DNA of 14,339 nucleotides from Porticoccus sp. (GCA_002685455.1 NYXF01000053.1:1-14339); one strand, 5' to 3'; shown: positions 1 through 8,016, counted from the first letter of the stretch. Notes: generated by a model not told the origin, from the sequence alone. Numbers and translations: made by a program.

Positions 1-288
1 GTAGTAAGTTTCATGATGCCATCCAATTTTACTATCAATAAGCTCCCAAGACCTAAGGATTCTGATATTCAACTTCGCAAAGCCTCCTCTAGTTATAGAG
101 CTTCTGTAAAATATTCTGGATCTTGGAGTGAAAAAAATTACCTTCAATATTTAGGCTTGTTAAATGAATGGGTATCAAAGCAAAAGTTAAAGGTGATTGG
201 CAAACCTATATGGGCGCGCTACGATGCTCCTTATGTACCTTGGTTTTTTAGAAGAAACGAGATATTAATACCTATTAAACAACCCTAA
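1..288 (+). CDS. SOUL family heme-binding protein, C-terminal part (5' end outside window)
   Basis: The frame is open from base 1 and ends at TAA 286-288, so this is the last 95 residues of a longer protein. The ATG codons at 13 and 16 are probably internal, because the residues before them (VVSF) continue the family pattern. Recognisable SOUL/HBP features are the MPSNFTINKLPRPKD stretch, a basic-hydrophobic strand ending in YSGSWSE, and the C-terminal ARYDAPYVPWFFRRNEILI block, which corresponds to the usual ARYDPPWTPWFLRRNEV ending. SOUL proteins bind heme or related tetrapyrroles. Bacterial members are often small and exported, but the signal region is not visible here. The gene converges on glnE. 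The family call is firm; the physiological role is not known from this sequence. Confidence 0.85.
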   Translation, partial: VVSFMMPSNFTINKLPRPKDSDIQLRKASSSYRASVKYSGSWSEKNYLQYLGLLNEWVSKQKLKVIGKPIWARYDAPYVPWFFRRNEILIPIKQP

Positions 289-311
289 AATCTTCTTATA
301 AAGTAAAGATT
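289..311. terminator. Weak AT-rich hairpin between convergent SOUL gene and glnE
   Basis: AATCTT (289-294) pairs with AAGATT (306-311). Inside it CTT (295-297) pairs with AAG (301-303), giving about 9 bp with a 2-nt bulge and a tiny loop. On the - strand it is followed by a short TTTT, so it would serve glnE better than the + strand gene. The stem has little GC, so this is only a candidate terminator. Confidence 0.3.
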
Positions 312-333
312 AGGTTATGTATTTCTAACAAAA

Positions 334-3291
334 TTACTTGTTCACTTTGGATATCTTTTGTAGCTTTTTCCATATAGCAGCAACTTCTTTGCGTTGAATA
401 GAAGATGTCTCAGGATCCACTAATAGCGGTGTATTCTGCAATTGCAGTCTATGCCCTAAAGTACGGTAGGTTATGTATGCCTCTCTAAGACTTTTTGCCT
501 CTTCGAATGAGAATATACTATTAATCTCTAGGCTGTCGATAATACGCATATTATCACTCCAACAAGTCAAATCAGCGAACTGATGGGCATGAGATAATAC
601 TTTTGCTTGAACTATAAATTCGATATCGATAATCCCTCCCTCATCATGCTTAATATCGAACATAGGTTTATTTTTCCCCATAAGCCCACCGTTTAATCCT
701 TTTTGTGGTTTTATTGAAATTCTTTTTTTTGATTTTAGTTGCTCTAACATCTTTTTTCTCATATTGGAAACGTCAGTAATAAGTTGAACCTGATCTCTCG
801 TTTTGCTCAGAATTTTTGATCTAATAGTTCTAAATTTTTCAATCAATTTTGGTGATCCAACGATCGGCCTAGCTCTAACTAGAGCCTGATGTTCCCACGT
901 CCAAGCATCATTAAGTTGATATTTTTCAAATGCATCAAGTGATGAAACTAGCATGCCTGAGCGACCTGAAGGCCTGAGACGTACATCTACTTCATAAAGC
1001 ACACCAGATGCTAGCCGAGCCATTAAAATATGTATTATTTTTTGCCCTAAGCGTATGAAAAATGTTTCATTATCAATAGATTTTTCACCATCTGTTTGAT
1101 CATTGCGATTAGCATCATAAATAAATACTAAATCGAGATCTGAGTTATGACCAAGCTCAATGCTACCTAATTTGCCATAACCTATAATTAAAAAGTCTGA
1201 TTTCTCTTCATTTTTTCCTATGGGTTCCCCATATTTTTTTAACATTTGATCCCATGCAATTTCAACTGTGTGCGTTAAAATTGCTTCTGCGATTGAGGTG
1301 AGGTAATCACTAACCTTCATTAAGGGTAATATATCTGTAACTTCACATGCTGCGACATGAAGGCTGTGTGAAAGCTTAAAGTAACGTAGAGTTTCCATCT
1401 GTTTCTCTAGGTCGTTAGAGGGAACTCTGAGTAATTGTTGTCTTAATTCGTCTATCAGCTCTTCTTTATTAGGCAATGTATAAAGTGTTCTATGATCTAG
1501 AAGTTCATCTAATAAAGCAGGATTCTTGGATAATTGTTCTGAGATCCATGGGCTGGCTGAACATAGCTGTAAAGTGATATTTAGCACACCAGGATTCTCT
1601 TTTAATAAAACTAAATAAGCGCTCCTACGTGCTATAGACTGTATAAGCTTGAGGACCCTACTAAGAGTTAGTCTTTCATTTTCATGGTTAGAGCAAGCGA
1701 GTATTAGATCTGGCATTAACATGTCAAGACGCATTTTTGCATCTTTTGACATAAAGAGAATCGACCGGTCTTGCTTGAGTGCCTGAATCAGGATGTAAGC
1801 ATCCTCAGGCTTTTTATACCCGAGGCTATGGAGCTTTGAAGTAACATCTTCGACAATTTCACATTGCCAAATTTCATCGGCCTGGATCAGCTCATTTTTA
1901 TCATCGTCATTTTTATCTGAGCTTGACTGGCTAGCAATGACTGATTTGAAAATTCCTTGAACCTCACAGCGTCGGTTATTAAGTGCCACTGAAAACTTAT
2001 CCCAACTAGAAAAACTCATAAGATATGCTAGCTTAAGCTGTTCTTTTTTTATATTCGGTAGTGTGTGAGTCTGAATATCATACATGCCTTGCAAAATGTG
2101 CTCTACATCCCTCAGGAACTTATAACTTTTTTGTAGTCGACTTACTTCCGGCTCAGATAACAACGATACTTTACCTATGAGGATTAAAATTTCTTTCAAT
2201 GCCTGAGTTTGAAAACGTATATCTCTTCCACCGTATATAATCTGGTAGGCTTGAGCTACAAATTCTATTTCACGAATACCACCATATCCAATTTTTATAT
2301 TCTCCGATATATCTTTTCTTTGCACTTCTCTATTAATAAGGATTTTCATTTTCCGTAATGATTCTAGGGAACTGAAATCAATATATTTTCTGAAGGTGAA
2401 TTGCCGTAATATTCCCATTAGCACAGCAGCATCCTCTTTTTCTCCAGCTATAATCCTAGCTTTAATCATAGCGTACCGTTCCCAATCACGACCTTGAGTT
2501 TGATAATACTCTTCCATTGCAGCAAAACTAAGAGCCAGACTTCCACTTTGACCATATGGCCTTAATCGCATATCTACACGAAAAACGAAACCATCATCAG
2601 TCTTTTTGTCCAGTGATTTGATAAGTTTTTGACTCAGGCGTATGAAAAACTCATCATTACTAAGATTACATTGACCTCCGTGAGTTTTCCCTTGTTCTGG
2701 GTAGGAAAATATTAGATCGATGTCTGAAGAAACATTTAGCTCCCAGCCACCCAATTTTCCCATCCCAAGCACAATCATTTTTTGTGGTTCCCCATTGAGA
2801 TTAACAGGTGTCCCTGAAACCTCGCAAGCGTCTCGGTAAAGGAAATCCAATGCATGCTGTATTGATGTTTCTGCTAAGGCAGTCATATCAGAAGTAGTTT
2901 CCTCTAAATCAGCCTCCCTATTAAAGTCTCGCCAAATAATTCTAACGATTTCTCGATTTCGAAATTGCCGTAGTACCCTAAATAAACCATCCTCATTAGT
3001 AACCTTTTTAAGATCACTTGCTAGGTGCTGATCTATTTCATCTTTTTTATAAGAGCGATATAGCTCACCAGAGTTTACTAATTCTATGAATAATTCCGGA
3101 TTTTTACTGCACCACATAGCGACAAATTCACTACAGCTCCAGCATCTCTTTAAATGAAATGAGAAGCTATTTTTATCTTCAACAAGAGAAAGTAACCATT
3201 GTGACTGTTCCTCAGTAGTTATTTCTACGAAATGCCTTAATCTTAATGACCACTCCTCATCTAATATTCTAGGTATGCTTTTATCTTTCAT
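334..3291 (-). CDS. glnE: Bifunctional glutamine synthetase adenylyltransferase / adenylyl-removing enzyme
   Basis: GlnE attaches AMP to, or removes it from, a tyrosine of glutamine synthetase, controlled by PII and glutamine, so nitrogen status sets glutamine synthetase activity. Two nucleotidyltransferase halves are visible. The N-terminal half has GMGKLGG (176-182), the metal-binding DID (190-192), VDMRLRPYGQSG (239-250) and GGIREIEF (337-344). The C-terminal half has GYGKLG (704-709), DLD (718-720), VDVRLRPSGRSG (768-779) and GGIIDIEF (885-892). The length of 985 residues is slightly above E. coli GlnE (about 946). Part of the excess is a Gly/Lys-rich loop near residues 858-877. I chose the ATG at 3291 because GAGA lies just upstream. 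An in-frame GTG at 3300 would add three residues but has no Shine-Dalgarno sequence. The gene is transcribed divergently from umuD. Confidence 0.96.
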   Translation of the reverse strand: MKDKSIPRILDEEWSLRLRHFVEITTEEQSQWLLSLVEDKNSFSFHLKRCWSCSEFVAMWCSKNPELFIELVNSGELYRSYKKDEIDQHLASDLKKVTNEDGLFRVLRQFRNREIVRIIWRDFNREADLEETTSDMTALAETSIQHALDFLYRDACEVSGTPVNLNGEPQKMIVLGMGKLGGWELNVSSDIDLIFSYPEQGKTHGGQCNLSNDEFFIRLSQKLIKSLDKKTDDGFVFRVDMRLRPYGQSGSLALSFAAMEEYYQTQGRDWERYAMIKARIIAGEKEDAAVLMGILRQFTFRKYIDFSSLESLRKMKILINREVQRKDISENIKIGYGGIREIEFVAQAYQIIYGGRDIRFQTQALKEILILIGKVSLLSEPEVSRLQKSYKFLRDVEHILQGMYDIQTHTLPNIKKEQLKLAYLMSFSSWDKFSVALNNRRCEVQGIFKSVIASQSSSDKNDDDKNELIQADEIWQCEIVEDVTSKLHSLGYKKPEDAYILIQALKQDRSILFMSKDAKMRLDMLMPDLILACSNHENERLTLSRVLKLIQSIARRSAYLVLLKENPGVLNITLQLCSASPWISEQLSKNPALLDELLDHRTLYTLPNKEELIDELRQQLLRVPSNDLEKQMETLRYFKLSHSLHVAACEVTDILPLMKVSDYLTSIAEAILTHTVEIAWDQMLKKYGEPIGKNEEKSDFLIIGYGKLGSIELGHNSDLDLVFIYDANRNDQTDGEKSIDNETFFIRLGQKIIHILMARLASGVLYEVDVRLRPSGRSGMLVSSLDAFEKYQLNDAWTWEHQALVRARPIVGSPKLIEKFRTIRSKILSKTRDQVQLITDVSNMRKKMLEQLKSKKRISIKPQKGLNGGLMGKNKPMFDIKHDEGGIIDIEFIVQAKVLSHAHQFADLTCWSDNMRIIDSLEINSIFSFEEAKSLREAYITYRTLGHRLQLQNTPLLVDPETSSIQRKEVAAIWKKLQKISKVNK

Positions 3292-3394
3292 TTCTCTCAC
3301 AATTTTACTAACTAGGCTGATATTAAATTAAGAATTATTACAAGTAGAAGTAGATATTTAAAACATTTATATACTAAACCTGCAACTACATATA

Positions 3395-3414
3395 TACTGT
3401 ATATTTATACAGTC
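3395..3414. promoter_or_regulatory. LexA (SOS) box of umuDC
   Basis: The core CTGTATATTTATACAG at 3397-3412 is the LexA pattern CTGT-N8-ACAG. The 20-bp site matches the E. coli consensus TACTGTATATATATACAGTA at 18 positions and lies 19 nt before the umuD ATG. A TATACT hexamer at 3393-3398 overlaps the left half-site and could be the -10 element, so LexA would block polymerase directly. The box is more than 100 bp from glnE and probably does not control it. No other CTGT-N8-ACAG site was noticed in the window. Confidence 0.92.
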
Positions 3415-3433
3415 AAAGAGTACTTGATACATA

Positions 3434-3853
3434 ATGAATTATTTTGCTAATTCAGGTAATTTTTCTAAAAGATACCTAAACTTATATCTGACTAAATTAT
3501 CAGCGGGGTTTCCTAGTCCAGCAGACGACTATACAGAGTCAAAACTAGACCTTAATGAGCACCTCATAAGACAGCCCTCCGCTACATTTTTCGCTAAAGC
3601 TGAAGGAGACTCTATGATAGATAGAGGCATATTTAATGGAGACTTATTAATTGTGGACAGATCTATAGAGGCTAAACATGGGCATATTATAGTCGCTGCT
3701 TTTGATGGAGGTTTAACTTGTAAAATACTAGACAAAAAAAGAAGACGCTTGATGCCTGCTAATAAAAACTATAAATCGATCGCTATTCTTGAAAACTCTA
3801 ATTTTTCAATCGAAGGTATTGTTACTCACTCAATTAGAGGTCACCAGTGCTAG
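3434..3853 (+). CDS. umuD: UmuD, SOS mutagenesis protein with LexA-like autoprotease (S24 family)
   Basis: UmuD is cleaved on RecA-ssDNA filaments to UmuD', which joins UmuC to form translesion polymerase V. The protein has 139 residues, as in E. coli, and the catalytic pair keeps the E. coli numbering: Ser60 in GDSM and Lys97 in TCKIL. The cleavage region reads [11 protein letters not shown], giving a scissile Ala24-Gly25 bond where E. coli UmuD has Cys24-Gly25. Ala-Gly is the bond used by LexA. The N-terminal arm (1-24) is otherwise unlike E. coli, as expected for a removed segment. A weak AAGAG lies about 13 nt before the ATG. Its stop codon lies inside the start of umuC. SOS control is indicated by the LexA box just upstream. 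Confidence 0.95.
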   Translation: MNYFANSGNFSKRYLNLYLTKLSAGFPSPADDYTESKLDLNEHLIRQPSATFFAKAEGDSMIDRGIFNGDLLIVDRSIEAKHGHIIVAAFDGGLTCKILDKKRRRLMPANKNYKSIAILENSNFSIEGIVTHSIRGHQC

Positions 3854-5094
3854 CACTAATTGACTGTAATAGTTTTTATGCTAGTTGCGAGCAAGTTTTT
3901 AGGCCTGACTTGAGAGGAAAACCTATTGTTGTACTATCAAATAATGATGGGTGTATTGTTGCTAGAAATAGAGAGGTCAAAGCCTTAGGAATACCTGGCC
4001 TAGAGCCTTATTTTAAAATAAAGCCGCTACTAAAAAAACATAATGTTCATGTCTTTTCTAGTAATTATGAGTTATATGCTGACCTATCTAACAGGGTGAT
4101 GGATGTAGCATCAAGTTTTTCTCCCAACGTAGAAATTTATTCGATAGATGAGCTATTTCTATCTTTAGACGGTATGAATTGCGACTTAAATCAATATGCA
4201 AAAAAAATAAGAAAAACTATATGGCGCCACGTCAGAGTTCCAGTATCGATAGGTATTGCGCCTACGAAGACTCTGTCTAAAGTTGCTAATCATGCTGCTA
4301 AAAAGCATTTAAAGCTAAATGGAGTTTGCATCTTAGATAACTCTAAAAAGTGGAAATCAATGCTCAAAAAAATCCCTGTCAGTGATGTATGGGGAGTAGG
4401 GAATCGACTGACTGAGAGACTTGCCGAGTATGGTATTATTACTGCTAGCGATTTAGCGCAGCAATCTCCTGGAAGCATAAGAAATTCTTTTAACATCAAT
4501 CTAGAAAGAACTGTAAGAGAGCTTAATGGCGAAGCTTGTATGCCAATAGATGAAGTAATTGAACCCAGAAAACAGATATTTTCTACAAGAACTTTTGGCC
4601 ATCGAATCTACAGCTTAAATGAACTAAGACAATCGATTAGTACATATGCAACAAGAGCCTGTGAAAAACTTAGAAATCAGCAAAGCTTAGTAAACGTAGC
4701 AATTGTTTTTATTCAGACCAGTCGTTTTGATGATTTAAAATATTTGAGATCTAAAACAGTTCATATGCCTTATGCAACTAATGATACAGGATTAATTGTT
4801 AGTGAATTGAACAAGCATGTTAAAGATATATTTATCAAAGGCTTGCCTTATTATAAAGCTGGAGTTGGACTTATTGATCTAGTGGACCAATACAATCAGC
4901 AAATGACCTTATTTACCGATTATCAGCCTAATAAAAGGAGTCGGCTTATGGAGGTAGTAGATAAGATAAATGCTAAAAAATATGGATCTATACAGCTAGC
5001 AAGCAATGGGTTTAATCAAGACTGGAAGATGCGCAGATTGAAAAGGTCGCCTTCATATACAACTAAGTGGAGTGAAATCCCTGCGATTAAGTAA
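3847..5094 (+). CDS. umuC: UmuC, catalytic subunit of translesion DNA polymerase V (Y family)
   Basis: This Y-family polymerase copies past lesions after DNA damage as UmuD'2C. Palm motifs are [10 protein letters not shown] (Asp6 as metal ligand, Tyr11 at the steric-gate position) and YSIDE (Asp101, Glu102). The stretch [14 protein letters not shown] (28-41) is characteristic of UmuC. A helix-hairpin-helix thumb follows near VWGVG (181-185), then the little finger. QMTLF (352-356) is the beta-clamp binding motif, matching QLNLF of E. coli. The 415 residues compare with 422 in E. coli. The start is GTG at 3847, supported by AGAGG at 3836-3840 with 6-nt spacing and by the N-terminal alignment. 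It overlaps umuD by 7 nt, which suggests coupled translation. It is intact, with no missing catalytic residue. Confidence 0.96.
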   Translation: MLALIDCNSFYASCEQVFRPDLRGKPIVVLSNNDGCIVARNREVKALGIPGLEPYFKIKPLLKKHNVHVFSSNYELYADLSNRVMDVASSFSPNVEIYSIDELFLSLDGMNCDLNQYAKKIRKTIWRHVRVPVSIGIAPTKTLSKVANHAAKKHLKLNGVCILDNSKKWKSMLKKIPVSDVWGVGNRLTERLAEYGIITASDLAQQSPGSIRNSFNINLERTVRELNGEACMPIDEVIEPRKQIFSTRTFGHRIYSLNELRQSISTYATRACEKLRNQQSLVNVAIVFIQTSRFDDLKYLRSKTVHMPYATNDTGLIVSELNKHVKDIFIKGLPYYKAGVGLIDLVDQYNQQMTLFTDYQPNKRSRLMEVVDKINAKKYGSIQLASNGFNQDWKMRRLKRSPSYTTKWSEIPAIK

Positions 5095-5207
5095 CCATTT
5101 ATTTCGAGTAAAAGTTAAGGTGGGAGGACAAATAAAAAGGCATGATTTGTTATAAAATCAATAGTAATTTATTTAATAAAATCTTTATTCTTTAAAAACT
5201 TAAATGA

Positions 5208-5984
5208 TTACAGCCAATCCCAATACGACTTAGATTTACGGGGTGCATTTTTCATGATCAGATCCCATATACAAGCAGGAGCTAATCGCATCAAGATAAC
5301 AATAAATCGCATCTGCCAGGGAAAAATTATAAATTTTTTACGCTGATTAATAGCTTTGACAAATTTTTTTGCAGCTACATCAGGTTTCATTAAAAAAGGC
5401 ATAGGAAATTTATTTAGTCTAGTCATTGGGGTTTTGATATAGCCAGGGGAAATAGTTACAACTGTTAGATTATATTCCTTTAATTCTATTCTTAAGCTTT
5501 CAAGATAGTTAGTGACAGCTGCTTTGGAGGCACTATACGCGCCTGCACCAGGAAGACCCCTCACACCCGCAATACTTGATATACCTACCAAACTTCCATG
5601 CTTAATGCTTTTCATTGGTAAAATAAATGGCTGAAAGGTATTCATCATTCCAATTAAATTGATTTCTAGGATGGCTTTAAATGTATCCATATCTGATTCA
5701 ATTTCGGTTAAGGTTCCAGAGCTAACGCCTGCACTTGATATTACTATATCGGGAGGCCCATAGAGCTCAACAAAATTCTGGGCAATATCGCGTAAAGTTT
5801 CATTATCTCTAACATCAGCAATATATATAGCAACTTCTGTATTTAAGTTTTTTTTTTGAGATAGAAGTATATCTCTACGACGAGAAACCAGACCTAATAT
5901 CGCGCCCTTATTAGCATATTCGGTTGCAAGAGCTTGACCAATTCCGCTAGAGGCCCCAGTTATAAAAACTTTTATCGCTGACAT
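5208..5984 (-). CDS. Short-chain dehydrogenase/reductase (classical SDR), substrate unknown
   Basis: This is an NAD(P)-dependent Rossmann-fold oxidoreductase of 258 residues. The cofactor motif TGASSGIG is at 9-16. Arg35-Arg37 after the second strand suggest NADP(H) preference. DV at 58-59 sits at the adenine pocket, SSAG (83-86) replaces the usual NNAG, and catalytic residues are Asn109, Ser136 or Ser137, Tyr150 and Lys154 in YSASK. SPGYIKTPM (179-187) follows. The C-terminus (about 215-258) is hydrophobic then basic, with WQMRFIVILMRLAP, and may touch the membrane as in several lipid-acting SDRs. The substrate cannot be told from sequence. The ATG at 5984 is supported by AAGG about 8 nt upstream. 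It ends facing umuC and follows two unknown - strand genes with a 118-nt gap, so it may have its own promoter. Confidence 0.9.
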   Translation of the reverse strand: MSAIKVFITGASSGIGQALATEYANKGAILGLVSRRRDILLSQKKNLNTEVAIYIADVRDNETLRDIAQNFVELYGPPDIVISSAGVSSGTLTEIESDMDTFKAILEINLIGMMNTFQPFILPMKSIKHGSLVGISSIAGVRGLPGAGAYSASKAAVTNYLESLRIELKEYNLTVVTISPGYIKTPMTRLNKFPMPFLMKPDVAAKKFVKAINQRKKFIIFPWQMRFIVILMRLAPACIWDLIMKNAPRKSKSYWDWL

Positions 5985-6014
5985 TTAAAAAACCTTGTTT
6001 AATCATTAATCTTG

Positions 6015-6035
6015 AGCCGATATTTATAATCGGTT
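6015..6035 (-). promoter_or_regulatory. Inverted repeat overlapping a possible -10 of the SDR gene
   Basis: CCGAT (6017-6021) and ATCGG (6029-6033) form an inverted repeat with a 7-nt AT centre. On the - strand the centre contains TATAAA (6028-6023), placed about 38 nt before the SDR start codon, as a -10 element would be. No good -35 hexamer was found. It could be a repressor operator or a small hairpin. There is no adjoining U-run, so it does not look like a terminator. Confidence 0.3.
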
Positions 6036-6102
6036 GTTGCTGATAATTGTATAAAAAAGCTTTATTTTTCCAAAATAGATCATAAATGAATATGGGTAAA
6101 AT

Positions 6103-6549
6103 TTATTCCCAGAATTTCCAATTATATTTTTTTGATTCAATTTTTTTTTGACCTTCAGAGTCTAACTTTTCTTCATAGGGAACACATGGTCTTCCGCCTG
6201 ATTTTTTAAAGGCACAAGCTTTAACCATTGGCTTTTTTTCGTCAATAAGCGACTCTACAGCGTTCTGAAGTGAAGCGTTCCCATTCGTAAGACAATAGCT
6301 ATCCAGCCAGCTTGAAGTATCATTTTGCTTTATATCCTTGAGAACACCTTGTGGATGCTTACCTGTATATTGATATTTGTTATATGCCGAAACAAAACCT
6401 TCGAACCAGTGCAAGGTAAGTTTTTCTGACTTATCTTGACGCACTTTAATCCATTCATTACACGTAGAGGCAACTGAACCTAGTTCTCCTGCATCAGCAA
6501 AACGACTAGATACCAAAACGAAAAAAACAATAATAAAAATATATTTCAT
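6103..6549 (-). CDS. Small secreted protein of unknown function with four cysteines
   Basis: I do not recognise a named family. The 148-residue protein starts with a clear signal peptide, MKYIFIIVFFVLVSSRFADA, with cleavage predicted after ADA at residue 20. The mature part has Cys30, Cys86, Cys112 and Cys122, which could form two disulfides in the periplasm. The pattern CNEW, then WFEGFVSAYNKY (48-59), then WLDSYC (81-86) and a helix ending in LIDE resembles a common type of uncharacterised proteobacterial periplasmic protein built around a WxxGY/FxSxxN helix and a WxDxYC motif. The tail is rich in Lys and Glu and ends KFWE. AGGAG about 6 nt before the ATG supports the start. It lies 54 nt downstream of another unknown exported protein and is probably cotranscribed with it. 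Confidence 0.8.
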   Translation of the reverse strand: MKYIFIIVFFVLVSSRFADAGELGSVASTCNEWIKVRQDKSEKLTLHWFEGFVSAYNKYQYTGKHPQGVLKDIKQNDTSSWLDSYCLTNGNASLQNAVESLIDEKKPMVKACAFKKSGGRPCVPYEEKLDSEGQKKIESKKYNWKFWE

Positions 6550-6603
6550 AAAAATCTCCTGTAAGCTTTATTTAAGAACATAAAATATTATACTTAATAA
6601 ATA

Positions 6604-7158
6604 TTACTCTTCCGGTATAGAATTCAACATCGCTTTAAAGTAACTAGCTGGTATGATGATTTGATCGCTTCTTTTACCTTTTATGGTTATACCTAAACCT
6701 GAAACTGAACCATCAAAAAAATAGAGAAAACTCAGCGGTATAGCTAACTTTTCTTCGTATAGGCAAACTTCTTCAGAGCAAGATATATTATTTTTTGAGA
6801 GTACAGAAATAGGGAGATTTTTATTTCCTTGTGCATTTACGGCCGTTTTGTATGATCGCCAATCTTTATCCTTATAATAGGCACTAATAAAAACTGTATA
6901 ATGATCTGCACCGTTTAGGTCGACTACACGCATAAGATAGATATCGGAAAAGTTCTTAGATAGCTTTTCATCCGAAAGTGCAAAATTTGGACCATAAGTT
7001 AGCTCGCCATATTCAGTATCTTGTCGAATTTCTATATGAGTGCTTATGCTTTCTTCTGAGCTCCAATCAATAGGCTTTTTGCTTTGATTTTTTGAAGTGA
7101 TTTGAAAGATCAATACAGCAGATATCACAAGAGCAAGAATGTAAAAAACAATTTTCAT
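6604..7158 (-). CDS. Membrane-anchored or exported protein of unknown function
   Basis: This is an unrecognised 184-residue protein. Residues 1-20 (MKIVFYILALVISAVLIFQI) form one hydrophobic segment without an obvious signal-peptidase site, so it may stay as an N-terminal anchor with the rest in the periplasm. The body is predicted to be mostly beta. It contains TVFISAYYKDKDWRSYKTAV (88-107), Cys127 and Cys132 in SCSEEVCLYEE, and a GLGITIKGK strand near 154-162. This layout is reminiscent of unnamed proteobacterial proteins that show W-x-SY and a C-x4-C-x-YEE motif. GGAGA 8 nt before the ATG at 7158 decides this start. An upstream in-frame ATG at 7185 would add nine residues but lacks a ribosome binding site. 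It is the first gene of the - strand group. Confidence 0.75.
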   Translation of the reverse strand: MKIVFYILALVISAVLIFQITSKNQSKKPIDWSSEESISTHIEIRQDTEYGELTYGPNFALSDEKLSKNFSDIYLMRVVDLNGADHYTVFISAYYKDKDWRSYKTAVNAQGNKNLPISVLSKNNISCSEEVCLYEEKLAIPLSFLYFFDGSVSGLGITIKGKRSDQIIIPASYFKAMLNSIPEE

Positions 7159-7212
7159 TTTGGAGTCTCCATAAAAATTTTTCATAAATATATCAGGTTT
7201 TATAGTGGTAGT

Positions 7213-7228
7213 CCCTATACTCTTAGGG
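7213..7228. repeat. Short inverted repeat in the divergent intergenic region
   Basis: CCCTA (7213-7217) and TAGGG (7224-7228) are inverted around a 6-nt centre, between the - strand exported-protein gene and the + strand metallohydrolase. It could be an operator or chance. It is one of the few GC-containing patches in this spacer. Confidence 0.25.
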
Positions 7229-7246
7229 GTAATTTATCTAAATTCA

Positions 7247-7255
7247 TGTGATAAT
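7247..7255 (+). promoter_or_regulatory. Possible extended -10 promoter for the metallohydrolase-dut-ttcA group
   Basis: TGTGATAAT has the form TGN followed by GATAAT (one mismatch to TATAAT), about 38 nt before the ATG at 7294. No clear -35 hexamer is present, as is common for extended -10 promoters. The surrounding region is very AT-rich, so chance matches are likely. Confidence 0.3.
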
Positions 7256-7293
7256 ATATATTTTTCAAATATCCATAATATTATTGGTTTAAT

Positions 7294-7950
7294 ATGACAG
7301 AAAATATAGCTCATCCTCCAAAATATATTATTGAAACTTTTCCTGTTGGAGTTCTTCAATGTAATTGCACTATTATAGGAGATTCTGTCACTAAACTTGC
7401 TTTAGTTGTTGATCCCGGTGGGGATGCTGACCATATATTAGATAAATTAGATGAATTGAGCCTTAAATGTATAGGTATCATTCATACACATGCCCATTTC
7501 GACCACATACTTGCTGCTGGAGAGATCAAAAAAGCAACAGGAGCACCAATTTATCTTAACGAAGATGATTTTCAGCTCTGGAAGGGGTTGGAGCAACAAT
7601 GTGCTATGTTTGGTTACCCAAGTGAAGTAAAGCTCCCTGATCCAGATTATTATATAAAAGATGACCATGATTTAGATTGTTGCGGAGGAATTGCAATACA
7701 TACACCCGGACATACCCCTGGATCTACCAGTTTTTGGTTTGAAGAAAGCAATCTTTTAATCGCTGGTGACACACTTTTTAAGGGCGGAGTCGGTAGAACA
7801 GATTTTCCAGGTGGAGATTTTAACAAAATACAAACTTCAATACGCGAGCGAATCTATACGCTTAACGAGGATGCTGTTGTTATAACTGGACATGGGCAAG
7901 CGACAACGATATCAGACGAAAAAAATAACAATAAGTTTGTTAGACCATAA
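7294..7950 (+). CDS. MBL-fold metallohydrolase, YcbL/glyoxalase II-like
   Basis: This metallo-beta-lactamase-fold hydrolase has 218 residues, matching the short YcbL-type glyoxalase II group (E. coli YcbL about 215) rather than full GloB with its C-terminal domain. The likely reaction is hydrolysis of S-D-lactoylglutathione or another thioester, inferred from the family. Metal ligands are all present: THAHFDH (65-71, giving His66, His68, Asp70, His71), His140 in TPGHTPGS, Asp159 in GDTLF and His200 in TGHG. FKGGVGRTDFPGGD (162-175) is typical of the subgroup. No Shine-Dalgarno sequence is visible before the ATG. The start fits because the family homology begins within the first 12 residues. 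It is probably the first gene of a group with dut and ttcA, with a 66-nt gap to dut. Confidence 0.9.
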   Translation: MTENIAHPPKYIIETFPVGVLQCNCTIIGDSVTKLALVVDPGGDADHILDKLDELSLKCIGIIHTHAHFDHILAAGEIKKATGAPIYLNEDDFQLWKGLEQQCAMFGYPSEVKLPDPDYYIKDDHDLDCCGGIAIHTPGHTPGSTSFWFEESNLLIAGDTLFKGGVGRTDFPGGDFNKIQTSIRERIYTLNEDAVVITGHGQATTISDEKNNNKFVRP

Positions 7951-8016
7951 AATAAGATATAAAAGAAATATTGTTTTTAGGATACCATCAATTATATAAA
8001 CTAATCGGACTATATA

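Noticed and set aside
5143..5191. AT-only inverted repeats between umuC and the SDR gene as a bidirectional terminator
   Set aside because: TGATTT/AAATCA (5143-5160) and AATAAA/TTTATT (5177-5191) are short, nearly free of GC, and lack a clear T-run on the + strand.
5142..5195. 17-codon open frame after umuC, downstream of a strong GGGAGGA motif
   Set aside because: The spacing from the motif to the ATG is about 14 nt, too long for normal initiation. The peptide is low-complexity and the region is AT-rich, so chance is the simpler reading.
6587..6592. Perfect TATAAT on the - strand before the small secreted protein gene
   Set aside because: No -35 hexamer lies at 16-18 nt and there is no TG extension. 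In such AT-rich sequence a single hexamer is weak evidence, and cotranscription from the upstream gene is simpler.
7447..7668. Open frame on the - strand inside the metallohydrolase gene
   Set aside because: It lies fully inside a well-supported gene with all catalytic residues, and has no family resemblance or independent ribosome binding site. Similar antisense frames in umuC, dnaX, ybaB, rnd and ycgL were set aside for the same reason.
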